Shown here one piece after another: positions 31,985 through 46,900 of a DNA stretch of 64,000 bases; position 1 is the first letter of the stretch, and every line of letters starts with the position of its first letter. The notes below the pieces were generated by a model. The model was not told the origin of the DNA. It made no database searches and saw only the letters and a program-made list of their open reading frames with translations. Source of the stretch: Galaxea fascicularis. Its lineage: Eukaryota > Cnidaria > Anthozoa > Scleractinia > Euphylliidae. The translations under genes were made by a program, and so were the position numbers. The DNA is taken from positions 14,202,047 to 14,266,046 of the forward strand of contig OX419344.1 of assembly GCA_948470475.1 (NCBI GenBank), in the 5' to 3' direction.

Positions 31985-34900
31985 ATTATGACTATGTTGT
32001 TATGTCGTTATGTCACTAGTGTGAACCAGGCCTAAGATAACAAATTATTGGTTCTCCAAAAACGAGCACTCCGTTTGATGTTTTTGGTGAACCTACAGAC
32101 CATGCCATTCCCTTCTTTCTGCAAACGAGATCTCTACCCTTGACCTTTTTGTATTTTGAACGTCGCTAGTTAATGATACATGATGTTTGTCATCAAGACG
32201 TTCCAAATAATCTAAGAGGCATGTTTGGGCCAACAACGGACGTTCACCACTATTTAACCAGGTCTGCATCAAACCAATTTTATTACATTGACAAATCTCG
32301 AACTGAAAAAATGAAGAGATCTTTTGCGCGAACTGGAGCTGTAATATGGAACGGACTCCCTCAATTTCTTAAGCCTTTAACAAAATATCAATTTAAAGCT
32401 AAAATTAAACAAATACTCTTAGAAATTCTTCAGAAAACAGATGACTACATTGAGATTTTTCCAAATACTTTCCAATATCAAGCAAATAAAAACGTGATGA
32501 AAAGTACTAAATTCATATTTTAATCTCCAGTTTGCCTTTAACCTTTCAATCTTATCTTTTAGTTTTAGTTGTAGCATGTGTATTTCTGTAACTCTACAGA
32601 TCAGCTTCTGTATTGTTTTGCAATTCTTTCATTTATTAACTTAATCAAACAATATTTTCTGGAACCGCCCATTTAAATGTCATTCTTCAGTTTACTTTTT
32701 CATTAATTGTTTTTTTTTTAAATAATGCAAGGGCAGGACCCAGGTGCTAGGATCAGTAAATTCAAAGTTTAAGCATAACACACTGTTCATTTGCTGTTGA
32801 ATTTGAGTTTCTTCCCCAGCTTATCTGATCACTATGGGTATTGCAGCTGATTTTCAAAAGTTAATTTGAAATACCTTACATCTTTTTTGCATATCTTATA
32901 GCACTTAGTTTCAAAACCTTCAGTGATTTCGACTTTGAAAAGTTTAATCAACGTTCGACTGGTGATTGTCTTGTTTGGTTATTTTTTGAATTGAAGGTGT
33001 ACTTCTGGAATACAATTTAAAAAGGGATGACCTATGTTAGGTTTACCTTTTACCTTTTACCTTCACAAAGAAAACTAAATTAACAGTGTTCCAATATAAG
33101 ATTATTCATAGTATTCTGCCCACGAATAGTTCGATACATAAAATGGGGATATATGTATAGTCGATTCTCCAACTTGTCCCTTTTGCTCTTCTGAGACCCA
33201 TGGTATTTAGCATTTGTTCATTGAATGCAAGGAAGCTAACTCTTTCTGGGTAGAATTTCAAACCTGGTACAGTACTCACACTAGGAAAAAACTTCAGCTT
33301 TCGAATCTGGACCCTTTATATTGTAAATGTACATTTCACTCTCCTTCATACTGTTTAGCCCTAAACCACTTCATCGTTAAAGGGAAATACTATGTACATA
33401 TTAAAGTGCAGATGAAATAAAAAATTATGTCGACTTCGTTTATTTGAAAGGCAGAGCTCGTGACTAACGGTAGCCAACTAGCCACAGACTAGTAAAAATT
33501 CCATTTTGGCGAGTAGGTTTTGTGCTTTATTAGCCGTTTTGGCTGGTATCACAAGGAAATTGAGTCAAAGCATGCAGCTTTTCGAACATTGGCTGTAATA
33601 CATAGCACTGGATCACATATCTTCAAGCAAGAACTTTACTAAAAGGCAATAGAATTTCTCGCCTTCCTCCTTACTAAAACGACGAACGACAAACAAGCTG
33701 CTTGCTGCTAATGAGAAGTCATGAAAGTCTTGGATCACGTTTCAAAAGAAAGATACGTAAACTTTTCCTTCAATTATTTACAAAAAACTGTAGTCATTCG
33801 CAAATTTGAATGATGCCTACCTACATGTATTCAATATTGATGTGTATGGTTGCAGCTTCAAGATAAGGTTAAGATGCGTCTGACACCTTATATTGTTCAT
33901 GAGAAATCATGAATCGCCAGCTTGAAGACCTTTGAAATTTCAGTTGAAGGGTAGGAACTTTTTTTGGTGGTGAAAATCGAAGTTATTCCTCAAAGGCTTG
34001 GCAACATTTGTACCGTGTTTGCATTTTAAAGTTCTTTAAAGAGCAAGCTACACACAGTCTGCATTTATAAACTTGTCCACAATAAAGTAAGCTGATAATG
34101 TGGGTGTCCTTCACACCAATTACTGTGGTTGGAAAATAAGGTACTGAAATTGCTTGACATGATGAAAATAAAATAACTATGAAACAGGTCTGAAAAATTT
34201 GTTTAGGCTAGTGAATCAAACATGTGCACTAGTCACTCGGCTAGTAGGTTGAAACGTTAGTCTTGAGCCCTGAAAGGCCTTTAAAAGTAAGTAAGAATGA
34301 CATTTTGTTTTGAAAGATTGTCTTTCATTCGCAAGATATTCAATTTTTTGCTTAAAAATTTATGTGACTAAATAAAGAATATCTCTGGAAGTATTTGAGC
34401 AATGCCATTCAAACTTGGTGCCAGTAATGTACATCAGGTAAGACACAAAATGGCACCCATTGTGCTGTTACCATGGCAACAGTTCTACTTCCCAATCTAT
34501 TTCAAACAGGTTTCACTCTCCCAGTTTCCCAGTTTCCCAGTTTCCCAGTTTCTCATCTGGTCAAAAATGGAGATATTTGGGTCTTGGCAGACCAGGCCTA
34601 GAGCCTAAACTGTTGCTTTGACAGCATCAGTGGGTATCATTTTGCATCTTACCTGACTTGCATTACTGGTGCCAAGTTTGAATGACATCACTCAAACATT
34701 TCCAGAGATATTTGTGATTTTGTGATCAATTTTAAAAAAAGAAGTCAAACATCTCGAGAAAAACCATCTTTCAAAAATGAAAATGCCATTCTTACTTACT
34801 TTTAATTAAAGGCCTTTCAAATAAGCAAACATAATTTGTTACTTCAAATGCACTTTAATGCCAGTGCTAAAGATAAATTTCAGATGTCTGAATTTACATC

Positions 34901-37900
34901 TTTTGGTCTCGACAAATTGTTAGAAAAATATACTGACTAAATCAGACAAACAAGAATTTTATTTTAAAGAATGGGGCTTCATACAAAACTTCTAGTTCTT
35001 TTCACTCTGTCAGGTATTCCCTTTTTTTATGTTACAAGATTAGGACAATGCAAATGGGAAAGCAATGTAACTTGTACGAATATTGTAAACTCGTAGTCAG
35101 AATATTTTGTGACTTATACTGTCTATTTGTGTTGTGTGTCTGGAAGTTTTAAGTGTAGAAGTTTTTGTAAGTTTAGTTTATAACCTTGAGGGTAGAAGCT
35201 TATCCAAATCCGGTTCACCGTGGGAATTATACAATGCTCTAAGTGCTTCATTATTTACTTAGCTTTAATCTTCGTTTTTGCTACTACTCTATACTGGCAC
35301 CTTCCAGTGTCTGTTAATTGCTCAAACTAATGTGAACATAAGGGGAAAATGAGACTTACCTTATACGTATCCTCTCACACTTTGGACATTTTCCTGCAAC
35401 AAAACATTCCTTGTGAAATGATGCACGGCAACCTGCAAGAGAAAAAAGAAAATTATTGAACCAGGAGACAAGTCTTCATAAACATAACCTGTGATTAGGC
35501 AATCTCCTCTCTCCTAAAGGGATGAAAAACCAAAGAAAGTTGCCATACGTCTATTGAGAGAGTCGACCGTTGCAGAATTGGCCCTACACTGGACTTACAC
35601 CTGTACTGTATACCAGATGGGGGACTCCATGTTGTAACTTTCTGGCTTCTTGGAAACCATCACTGTTAAGGCCCTGGCTAAACAATCAAACATTTTTCAT
35701 CCAACATTGTTTTTGTTGCTTACAACATGGGGTGGCTAAACGAACAAACAATGTTTAATCAAACATTGAGCAAAGTGAGCCCACATAACGCTTTCTGCAC
35801 GTTACGTGCTTGCTTTGTTTGAAGAGGTGGTTCAACAGTCAAACATTTTCGCGTGAAGCCAATGTTGGATGAAAATGTTTGATCTAGATCAAACATTGGA
35901 AGCCATTCAAATGCAATGTTGAGAGAGGTGTTTGATCGTTTAGCCGGGGCTTAAAGCACAGCACATGAGCCTGTTTATCCACTCAAGCAGCTTTTTTCTT
36001 CCTACGATCTATGTTAAAGTATCAAAACAACTAAAACATGCTCATTTCATTAATGCTCTTGCTTAACTGCTCACTAATCCAACACACTGTATTGGAAAGT
36101 TACTGTTCAAAAGTTATTGACAGACCTGAACACTGGACAACTCTGTTAAGTTCAAAAGGAAATATGATGTCATCTCCATTCTTGCAATATTCACAAATAA
36201 ATCCTTTGGCAAGACATAGCTACATGGGGATTGAAACCAGAAAATCAGAGGTGCATGCTAGAAATTTTCACAGCATGGAATAGGTAAGTTTTAGATGGTA
36301 TTAACATTACAGTAGATATAACAGATGATAGCATAATTTGACAAATTATTAGCCAGCATGGCCATTTGTCATGTCAGGAAAGTATGATCAAGTGACTGGC
36401 CATTGATCAAAGTCATGATGTGTTATTAGCTATCACAGCTGTTTAAATAGACTTTGTAAAACACTATAGCCCTTTCTTTATTTGTTTGCCTGAGGCAGGG
36501 GGTTGGGGGTGAGGCATGGGCTGGACTACAGACACAACCAAAAATACCACAAAAATGGGTACTACAGAGGAACCCTGTTAATGTGACACTGTTGGGTGAC
36601 AAAACTTTGGTCATATGAACGGGGTGGTAGGATCAACAGGGCTTTCAAATAAGAAAAATAAGTGGGCTTATGCAGTTTGGACCATAAAAATGTGGTCTTA
36701 ATATCGAGATGGTCACATTGACTGGGTGGTCGTATGGTGGGGTTCCACTGTACTAGAAGCAGCTTGTTGGCACAATGGCAGCTGGACCGGGCCAACACTC
36801 AGGGTCTTTTAGTAACTGAGAAGTCAGTGCTGCCTTCGTAATGGAATCTACAAATGGTTAGACTCCCTAGTCTTCTTGTAGAAGGATGATAAACTGTAGG
36901 TCTTGTCTCAGAACCCTTGTTCATGATAACTCTGTGGGACATTAAAGAACCCATACACTCAGTGTTCATAAAGAGTAAGAGATGTGGTTCCCGGGTGCCA
37001 TTTGTGTAGTGATGGGTTTGTTGGGTTAATGCTCTGACTTATTAGCTGTATTAGCTACCCATCAATCCTAAGATAGATAAAGTATCATGCTGATGATGAT
37101 GAATGCTGAATGATGATGAGCAATGCTGAAGTTGGAAAATGGAAAATGACAACCAATGACAACGGATAATTAATATCATGCATACCTGGCATTGGTTTAT
37201 GTGGTTCAAGGATTTAATTGCCAAACTACGCAGAAACAGCAGAAGATCTCCATCACGGGCCTGTAGAGTTAAATGTTGCGATGGTGTGGGATCAAACTTA
37301 GTTTTTGCACTAATAAACCTATGTTTGAGGGGTTGACATGATAAAAGCAGTTTATGTTGACAGTCACTCCAAATTCCTTTTACATTTTTCCAACATGTAT
37401 AAGGAATTGTAAACTTATGGTAGAATAACATTAATTCATTGACACATACATGTATTTCATATAAATTTATATTTACTTTGATTTTATTCTGTACTGACTT
37501 GATACAAAATGTAATCAACACTTGGTAAATAATATTTTGTTTGAGAAAATATCAAAATCCCTCGTACAGAATATATTCCAATTACACCAATCCCTCACTT
37601 GTGGCCTTAAGGTTACTGTATACCTTAATTCAGATTGGCAATTTCCTTCAAATTTGGATTTTGGGGGTAACCGAATGATCAAAATGTGATCTCTAATGTA
37701 AGAAAAATTATTGAAAAAGACTAAATATTGGTGGAGAAATGGCGGTTTTACGTTTTGGCTGGAAATAAAAATTACCCTTTTGATTGACATTCTTAGCACT
37801 GTTTTCTTGAATCAATTTCTTCACTTGAAGGGGATACTTTAAAGAACAAAAAAACTCAAAGGGAATTTGCTTGTTTGCCCTCAAATTTTGACAGTGGCTA

Positions 37901-40900
37901 TTTTAACATATAAACAGCAAAATCGTGTTTGTGAAGTTTTTATTTCGAAATATTTTTTCTCCGAGAGCGCATTTTGTAGGATCACTTCTTATTTTTTTTT
38001 ACTATTATCTCAAAAATGTTCTATAACGTTTCACTGTAACCAAGTACGGCAAAGCACAGACAGCTTTTTTAGTGCTTTGGGTCTGGAAACTGAGGATCAA
38101 ATTTAATTAGGGAAAAAAATTCGCTTTGACTCATAGCTTTGAAAAGGTGATTGGGATGCTCACATTAAGCGGTCGTGAAAAATTCGACAATTCATTTTAT
38201 TTCTACATTCCTTGTATAGTTTCATAGTCAGTTTTATAAGCTTTAATTTGATATAGGGTTTAGGTATCTATAGTTTAGACCGCAAGCGCTACATCACTTA
38301 ATTGGATATGAGACACCCCTGGAGGTATGCAGTAACCTTAAATCGTTATCATTACTTGGTGCAACAGGTGAAACTGTACTCTTGCATAAACCAACACCTG
38401 AATCTGAGGTTTCAGTTAAACAGCTGCAACCTGATGTAAATATAAATTGTGCTTGGATATCTACCTACACCTGTATAAAAATCTCTACATCATGATTCAA
38501 ATAATGACAGATTGCCTTCAAATCACCTGCAAAAGGTCTTGCATAGAATAGAGATGCAGATCTCCACAGATGTGATCTGGCAGTTTACTGTACTCTTCAG
38601 CTAATCTGTAAGGAGACAAATAAGAATAGTTTGAATGCTATAGTTATCAGGAAACCATATGGCAACCAATAATTTAGAAGTTACAATATATAACAAAAAG
38701 AGTAAAAACTTACTCATTTGCTTTCCTACATGTCAGCATAAATGTCTTAAAGAAATGAAGCTGTTGTCGAATATCCTGCCAATGATAGAAAATGGTCACA
38801 TTATGTTGCCAGTGACTTTCTGTAAACAGGAGATAATTTTAGCCTCCTAGACAGATATCCTTTTGGCTCATCATGCAATCTTTCCTCCCCAATGAACATT
38901 CACAAGGGAGAGAAAAAGGGAGGAAAGATTGCATGATCAGCCAAAAGGATGTTTGCATAGGAGGCGGGAGAAAATTTGGGATCATCGTGTAAAGAACTAA
39001 ATGCCCGCTTGTTAGTATCTTTTGAATTTTTTCCATTTAGGACTACGTACAGTATGCTAGTTCATCGTGTGTGCAGAATGTGTTTTAACATGGCAGAAGA
39101 GTAACTTATTATAATATTGATATTGGTTTTCTTCATTAGTATTTAAAGGTCGTCTAATCATTTTTTTCCGCTTGTTTCACAATATATTTATTGTAGTTTT
39201 GCCCTAGCACAGCCAGATTTCGTCCTACAGTTCCTCAGCCCTTCGGTGCAGTTAAAACCCAGCTGCTAACAAATGTAAATGTTGCTCTGGTCTAGTTTCC
39301 TGTCCTGTTTTTAGTTCACTTTGTAATGTTCTTTCTTCTGTTTGTATTTTAGTTTTAACTGCTTTCAACCTCTTTTGCTGGATATCATATCATTGTTTCT
39401 CCCTTCAATAGAAACATGTCAAAAACATAATCCTCGAGTGTTTACTCCTCTGGTGGAAGTCACACATAAAATTAAAGGATATCCCTCATTCCCACATCTC
39501 GTCCTCCTGATCTTACCCCTTAATGCACAAAACCCATTAGAATTCTGACAGTTTAGACTTGCAGAAGCAAAATATGAACAAAAGAACCATGTTGGTATAA
39601 CTCATGTTATAAGGCACCAAAAAAACTACTTTAATCCCCCTATTTTATTAATGGACAAAATATACCTCAAATTATGCAAAAACATTAAAAGCACTTATGC
39701 AAGAAAAAAGTAGATGAAATAAACAGAAGTATAAAACATCAATTCACAACAACAATAGCACCTAACCTTCAATTCTTCCAAGACCCGAAACCTTTTGTAT
39801 AATGAGGGGTTAAGATCCTTAACATCAAACAAAGGGTCACAGTGTATTCTTTGCAGTAAGTCCTTTGCAAAGTTTGAAACTTCATATCTGATGGTAAGTT
39901 AAGGAGAAAATAAAACAACCTGAAAATACCCCAAAAGAAATCAAACAGAAATTGAGAGCAAATCAGTTAACAACACTTTACAGCTCACTTCTTTTCATAA
40001 TTTGAACTCTACAGGGTGCATGTGACTTACTGGTATTTCCAAACAAACACAACAATTAAACAGTTGATGACCTTATTAGTCAAAAGCATTCACTACAGTT
40101 TTTCTTAGTTAACCTTTTTAGATTGCAAAAACAGCATTTCCTACAATGAAGAAATGTGTATCTTTGATATTTACAATGCAAATGACAACAATCACTTAAC
40201 TTTGAATCATATAATAGTGCAAAATGTAACAAGGAATGATACATAATTATGTACATACAACTTTTTTAACATACCCCAGGATTCAAAAGACTATTCCTGC
40301 CCACTTAAAATCTTTGGATGTAGATGAAAGGGAAATAACTTCAGTAAAATTTCAGTATTATGATCCAGCAAGATGTAATAGCAAACATTATTCTATGAAT
40401 TGCTGATCTTGAATAAAACAAAGGTCTTCACAGGTTTTATTAACTTAAGGATGATTTTGGTTTCTGTGATATGACTGTTTCTAAGGCCTTTCTTGATTTG
40501 AAGTATGTATCATCTGAAATGCATTTTGAAGTTTTCAATGTTTAGATGACATTATAAATCAATACAACAGGCCCAAATAGGTTACTGTTTCAAAGGACTC
40601 TTGTAAATTTTGTGAAGTTCAATCAGAAATGGTCAGTCGCTTTTTTTTTTTTACAGCTGTACAAGCATCTCTTTTTTAAAACTTGAGAGTTTGTGGAAAA
40701 AAGGAGAAAAATGGCATGTTTGTCTCCCTCATTGAAAACAAAGAGAACATGCCAAAAATGAGCTTCCAATCTTTCTGGAATCTCCTGAATATGTCAAAAA
40801 ATCATTGAGTGTTCTGAAAACCTTGAGTGGCTGCCAGTCATTTAGCCACACTGTGGTTAAAAACGTTTAAGGTAGAGGAAAGACGGAATGAAACGCTTTG

Positions 40901-43900
40901 AAATGGATTTGTTTGTTATGAGAGTTAGGTTGAACTAATCCAATTTGGAGGAAAGAATTCTTTTTGAGATGACCTTTTTTTAGCGTGACAGACCAAATAA
41001 GTGAATGGCATGGTTTACATATTTTAAAATTGACCCATAAAATTATCTAACAACTGAGAAGACCGAAGACCTAAGACCTTGAAAACAAAGACCTCGAAAA
41101 CTACTTAAGGTGTGATTGTTTGTCGATTGTGTGACACAACACGAGATTGGCGCACGTTAATGCTTAACTTCATATGCTGCTAGTTTCCCCCCCACTGCTA
41201 CTTCCATCTACTTTAATGTCCATCTACTTTAATAATGTATCATGCATCCACTTGCGGTATTTTTTGGAGGGTACCAAAAACAAGATTTGCAGGAAAATGA
41301 TGCAATATTGCAACCAAAAACAAATGTGATGACTTGAAGAAAATGACAGATTTTTATGAAACTGAAATCAGTCAAGGCAATCATTTTGAAAATATATAGC
41401 TAATTTGGAGGCAATGTGACTAAAATTATTAAGTATTTTAGCGGCCATGCTTTTTTTAATAACATCTCTGTTTCCTTAGTACGAAGAAGAGAAAACGATG
41501 TAATAAAAACAATGGAAAAACAGTAACATTAACAACACAAATACAACAACAGGAGCGTTACACGCAGGATTCAGCATGTTTCTGCTAGCTGTCAGTCGAT
41601 CTGGACCACTATCTTGTAGTCTTCAACAGTGCAACTCTTTCTTTAAACAAAGTGCCTATACTCATGGCAATCCAATTTGCTGGAGTGTTACAGGCACATG
41701 CCGTTTCAGGCCACACTATTCACACCGATTAAAGTCCAAAATAGTCAAACAAGTATACTAAAATGAAAGTAGCATACCACACATGCTAGACTACAAAGTA
41801 CAGTTGACATTATGCACTCTCACTGTAAGAAAATTAACTGATTGGAAATTAAAAAACATTGAAATGTATCTTGTGTGAACAACAACATTCAAGCATGTCA
41901 CCTTAATGGTCTAATCACCTCTTTATGAGTAACAGAACTTTGAAATAACGATAAACGTTCCCGGCCCACTATTGTGTCATGAAAAACTAGTGAATTTGAC
42001 AACCTTCATAATTGAACCTCGAACCTTCATAATTGGCCTCTTAGAAAGGGATGGAAATTTAAAAGACATGTCGTTTCACGAATATTCATGAAACAAGCAT
42101 GACTTTGAGTACAGTCCCTGCGCAAAATTATTCATAATTTGCAATAGATTGTTTTCACGTGACGTCATCACTTTCTAAAATCCAAAAGTAAAGAACCACG
42201 TGAGTTTTTATCCTCATCAGGCATAAGAGGCAATAAATTTATATCTGTCTACAATTTTACAGCTCAATGGTGTGCTTCGTTTGGAAACTAGAGCATTTTG
42301 AATTTCAGGGTTATGGCGGTGCGTGACACAAGGCTGCGATCAAGTTTGTTGAAAAATGTATACTTATCTCATGATTTTGAGCTTTTTTAGAAGTTAAAGC
42401 ATTAGGAAAAGTGCTTGTGGAAATACCTGTTTGTTCAGTACAGATGATCAGTCGACCAGATAGCCAAAGTAAGTTCCAGTTGTCGACACTATTTTCCTTC
42501 GCCATATTGGTGCACAACAGATGTGCACCAAGATGGCGTTTTCATACTGGTCTCTGTAAATTTCTGCGAAACATTTCGACGAATATCTGAAGTTTGGTGA
42601 AGGGCAAAGGCCTAAAACTTGGAGAAATGTCTTCTTTATTTATCGTCTATAACATCACAAATTCTTGACTTTTTCCACTGACTGGTTTTCGATATATTTA
42701 TTTATTGCGTGACAGTGAAAACGATCTGTAGGTGAAGGTCAGCATATCAATGCCCAGTCGTTACATACATGGTGGACCATGAATGAAAATTATTTTATTG
42801 TTATTGCACACAATGTTTTGAGTTCGCATGATGCCAAAGTTTAGAAAGCGAAAGAAAAGGAAAACAAGAGGACCGTATAAAACATGCACCAAGCTCGCGT
42901 TGTGTCACACAATCCACAAACAATCACACCTCAAGTGGTTTTTGAGGTCTTCGTTTTTGAGGTCTTAGGTCTTCATTTTCTAGACACCTGTGATAAGGGT
43001 CATAGGGCTGGGTTCATAGATGCCAAAAACGTTTATTTCTTTCTATCTTCAGCTGAGAAGGGCCAGGGCCTCATACGTGTCAGGACAACAAAAAATACCA
43101 AAAAAAACATGTATTACTAGAAGTGGCTAGTCACCTAGTGAGTGGCAAGAAATGCTTAATAAATGACTAAATGAATGAATGGCATAAAACACATAAAAGT
43201 ACTCTGTACAATGAGTATCAGTCTCTAAATTAGGCAAGTCTGTAAAAATTAATGCTTAGCATAATTTGATCTGGTTGTTTAAAGGGACACAGTCAGCATT
43301 GAGACCGCACTGGCCTGGGTACTAGTTTTGTCACTTTTGAAAAACGTTTACCTCAACCCGAAATAATAATTATGCGTTGTAGACCAATAAAATCCACTTA
43401 AATTTCGCTTTGTGGTTCACTTGATCTTCAATCTTTTACTCAAAACCTGTTCCTGACCTCTGCTGATTCTCTGATCCCTTTGACTTTGGACAGACGCCTT
43501 CCCTGGACATGTTTATCCGTAAATTATCCGTGGTATTAAAGAGAATTAGCACTCTGGTATAAATTACGCTCTACAATAACAATGCAGACTTGCGTTTACT
43601 TCGATTCAAAAGGTTTGAAGATTTGCCAACAAGCTTTTGGATTTGAGTGTGTGCTGTTGTGATTATGCAAATTAGCTGGGAAATGGTATCTAATGTACAT
43701 GCGCATCAGCTGACCGTGGCCCTTTAATTCTTGGATGTCCACCACTGCAGATGGAGAGTATGTCATTGACATCGTGATTGCTGTAAATGCTAAAACAAGG
43801 AATGACCAAAAACCATGTAAAATCACCTACAACCACCTACAAAAATCTAAAAACATACTGTTTTTATCATTTTGATGCATATTAGTGTCAATTTTTGCAC

Positions 43901-46900
43901 CTCTGTGATTGATTTCAATTAGCCTGTGTGCACGCCAGAAATGTTGTTTTCTGTTTCCACAGGTGTCTATACAGTTATACAGCGCAAAGAATGAAGAATT
44001 CAGTTGCCATGCATTTTTAATTCATGGTCCACAACATGCTAATTTGTGGAATTTTCCAAATTGCTTGTACTGGAATTTGATTGCTGTTCAGTAAGAATGC
44101 TGGTAAAGAATGAACAAAGGCCTCTGTAGCCGGGCTTACAGTATTCCGCAAAATGAAACAAAAAGGAATTTATTACACATGCAAGAGTGATTTGATAGCA
44201 CTGAGGATTATTCTCTCCCTTCAAAAACTGTCCTAGCTAGATCCCTTGTTTCGTAAAATACCAATAGCGGTCAATCTGATCGCCTGTCATCCTCATCATT
44301 CTCGTCTGCACTGTCAGTGTCTCCTAACTATTTCATATAGGAATAGTATTAATACAGCAAAAAGCCAGATATTGTAGTAATCAAACAGAAATATCGAGCT
44401 CTGGACATGACATGCATGATGACATTTGCACAGTTAAATTCAATAAGCACCAGTTTGGTTTATTAAATGTGTACATAATCACAATCTGGGCACCAAGTTT
44501 GTGCACACAGCACCATTTTGTACCTGTGGAAGGGTCTTAGTTTTCGAGGTCTTTGGGTCTTAGGTTTTGAGGTCTCAGTTCAGTGACCACTTAATAGTGG
44601 TCAAAAGTTCCAAAATTAAAGGAAGTAATTTTGGGGACTTTCACAACTGACTGCCTAATACAGGCTCAACTGTATATGAAACATCTTACTTTCAGGGCCC
44701 TCCTGAAATGAAGCCATGAGTGATGGAGCAAAGAGTGTTGCCAGACATGACCTCATGCTCTGTGCTTAGTGTTTAGGACAGTAACATGTCACATGATACA
44801 TATCCCCTACATTTCTTGGAAAAGGGGTCACTGTAGATAGGCATCCTAAATCCATTACCTGCTGATAACTTTAACAGATAGAGAATAAATGTGATACCAA
44901 ATAAATGCATTATGTCTGTAATACAGGCAACAGAAGTAAAGAGTCGTTGAGGTACTTGTAATATTTCGATATAATTCTATATCATCATCAGACTAAGTTG
45001 GCATACAGGTAGCAGAGTTTAAATACATGTACTGTAAGATGGTACAATAGCATTAAAATATGCGTGGAAATGCAAAGCAAAGAAAACGCTATCAAGAGAA
45101 TAGGCATAATTCCCTACTGGCTTTTAAACCGATGTTCAAAGATGGTGTTGAACGCTTGATATGGTAAGCTTCTTTGTACAGTAATAGGTTCCAATCGTCA
45201 TTGCTGTCTGTTATGCTAGTGTTGTCATGCACAGTTTGGGTGAGAAATTTTTTGTTCATTGGTGTACTAGAAGGTGGGTTGTTCTCATGAATAAAAATGT
45301 CCAATAAGTTGTATAAGGCTTCTACATGTATGTGTTTAAATTGATCACAATGGTGTAGATGTTTATATTATAGCACTATCTTTGTGTGTGAGCGCATGTT
45401 CTTGTGTGCGGACAAGCAGAGTTCTGGTAGTTTTGCCTATGTACAAAGAACTGCAACTGGGACAAGTAAATTTGTATACAACATTAGATTGACTTAATGG
45501 CGGCATTTTGTCTTTAGTATTTGTGGTCTTCTGTTTTATTTGGATATCCACATTCGGATCGACAAAGTTTGCATTTAAGTTTCTTGACAAGGTGTGTTGT
45601 TAAGTCACCAATGAATGGGATGGTCAGCCAGATTGATGAGGCTTGGTTATTGTGAGAATTCAAAGTATCATTGGTACTGTGATCTGGAGCCTTATTCTGC
45701 GCACTGGTGATAAAGCGATCAATTAATAAGTTTGCAATATGTTTGGCAAAACTGTTCCCCGATAAAAACTTTCTTATTAGCTTGAGCTTGGTTTTAATTT
45801 TGTTAGGAGTGCAGATTCGGTGTACGTGGTGAATCAATGCTCTAATCCAAGAAATCTTGTGTCGCCAAGGGACAAAACTTTCAAAATTACATGTAGTACA
45901 CAAACAAACATTTCTAAGTATGCATTTACACTGAAAACAATCACAGAGGCATGCGCTAAAATCTGTCATCAAAATTGTCACTAAAATGCTTCCAATGATA
46001 AAAACAGTATTCTGAGTGGATTTTTTAGGTGAGTTTAGATGGTGTTAGGTCATTCCTTGTTTTAGTAATAATGATTGCTGTGGGAGTCACAGCTGATTTA
46101 AAATGAGAACCAGTGCACAAACCTTTCTGTCATTTACATGTAATAGAAAAAAATTCCTGCAGCTGAACAAATGCCCGGACTCAAGTTTAGTGAGACGTAA
46201 ATGGTGCAAAGGATACCTTGTAAAGTCCCATTTCCTTATAACATTTGCAGGAATTACTTCTAAAAAGTTACTGTGACAGCTACTACAGAAATATTTACCC
46301 AGGTAATGGCAATATCGAAACCGCTTTATGTAATCTGCAGAGGAAACACAAGGTAAATAAGGTATGATTTAACAATGACTTCACTGTGGAATGGATGCCA
46401 AGTATATGAACTTTCATCACTTGCACCACAAAACAATTCATGCCTGGACATGTGTTTGGACAGCAAGATACTGTTGAAGCACCCACTAGTGTTTGGGTGT
46501 AATTACTTGTTTAACAACATTAGTAGGGTATGTCCTTGCTCACCTGGGGCTACTGCCATACCACAGCCAGCACACCTAAAGTTCTGCTGTGCCATTAGTG
46601 TCTTCCTCCTAGAAACCAAATACCTTCATAAACATTTTTTCACCTTCAACAAGAATAAAACACATGACAATGATGCTGATGGTGGTGGTAGTGATGGTGC
46701 CAGTAATTAAGATTACCACAACAACATTTAAATACGAAATCCCTGTTTTAAGTCCTGTGAAGGGATTTCATGACTAAATTGTAAAAAAACATATGTAAAA
46801 ATATTTTAAAAAAAGGCCTACTGTAGGACAATGAAGTCTCCCAGTTTTCTCAAAGATCTCAAATGTCTCCTTTTGCAATCTTTACTATCAACCCTCTTTT

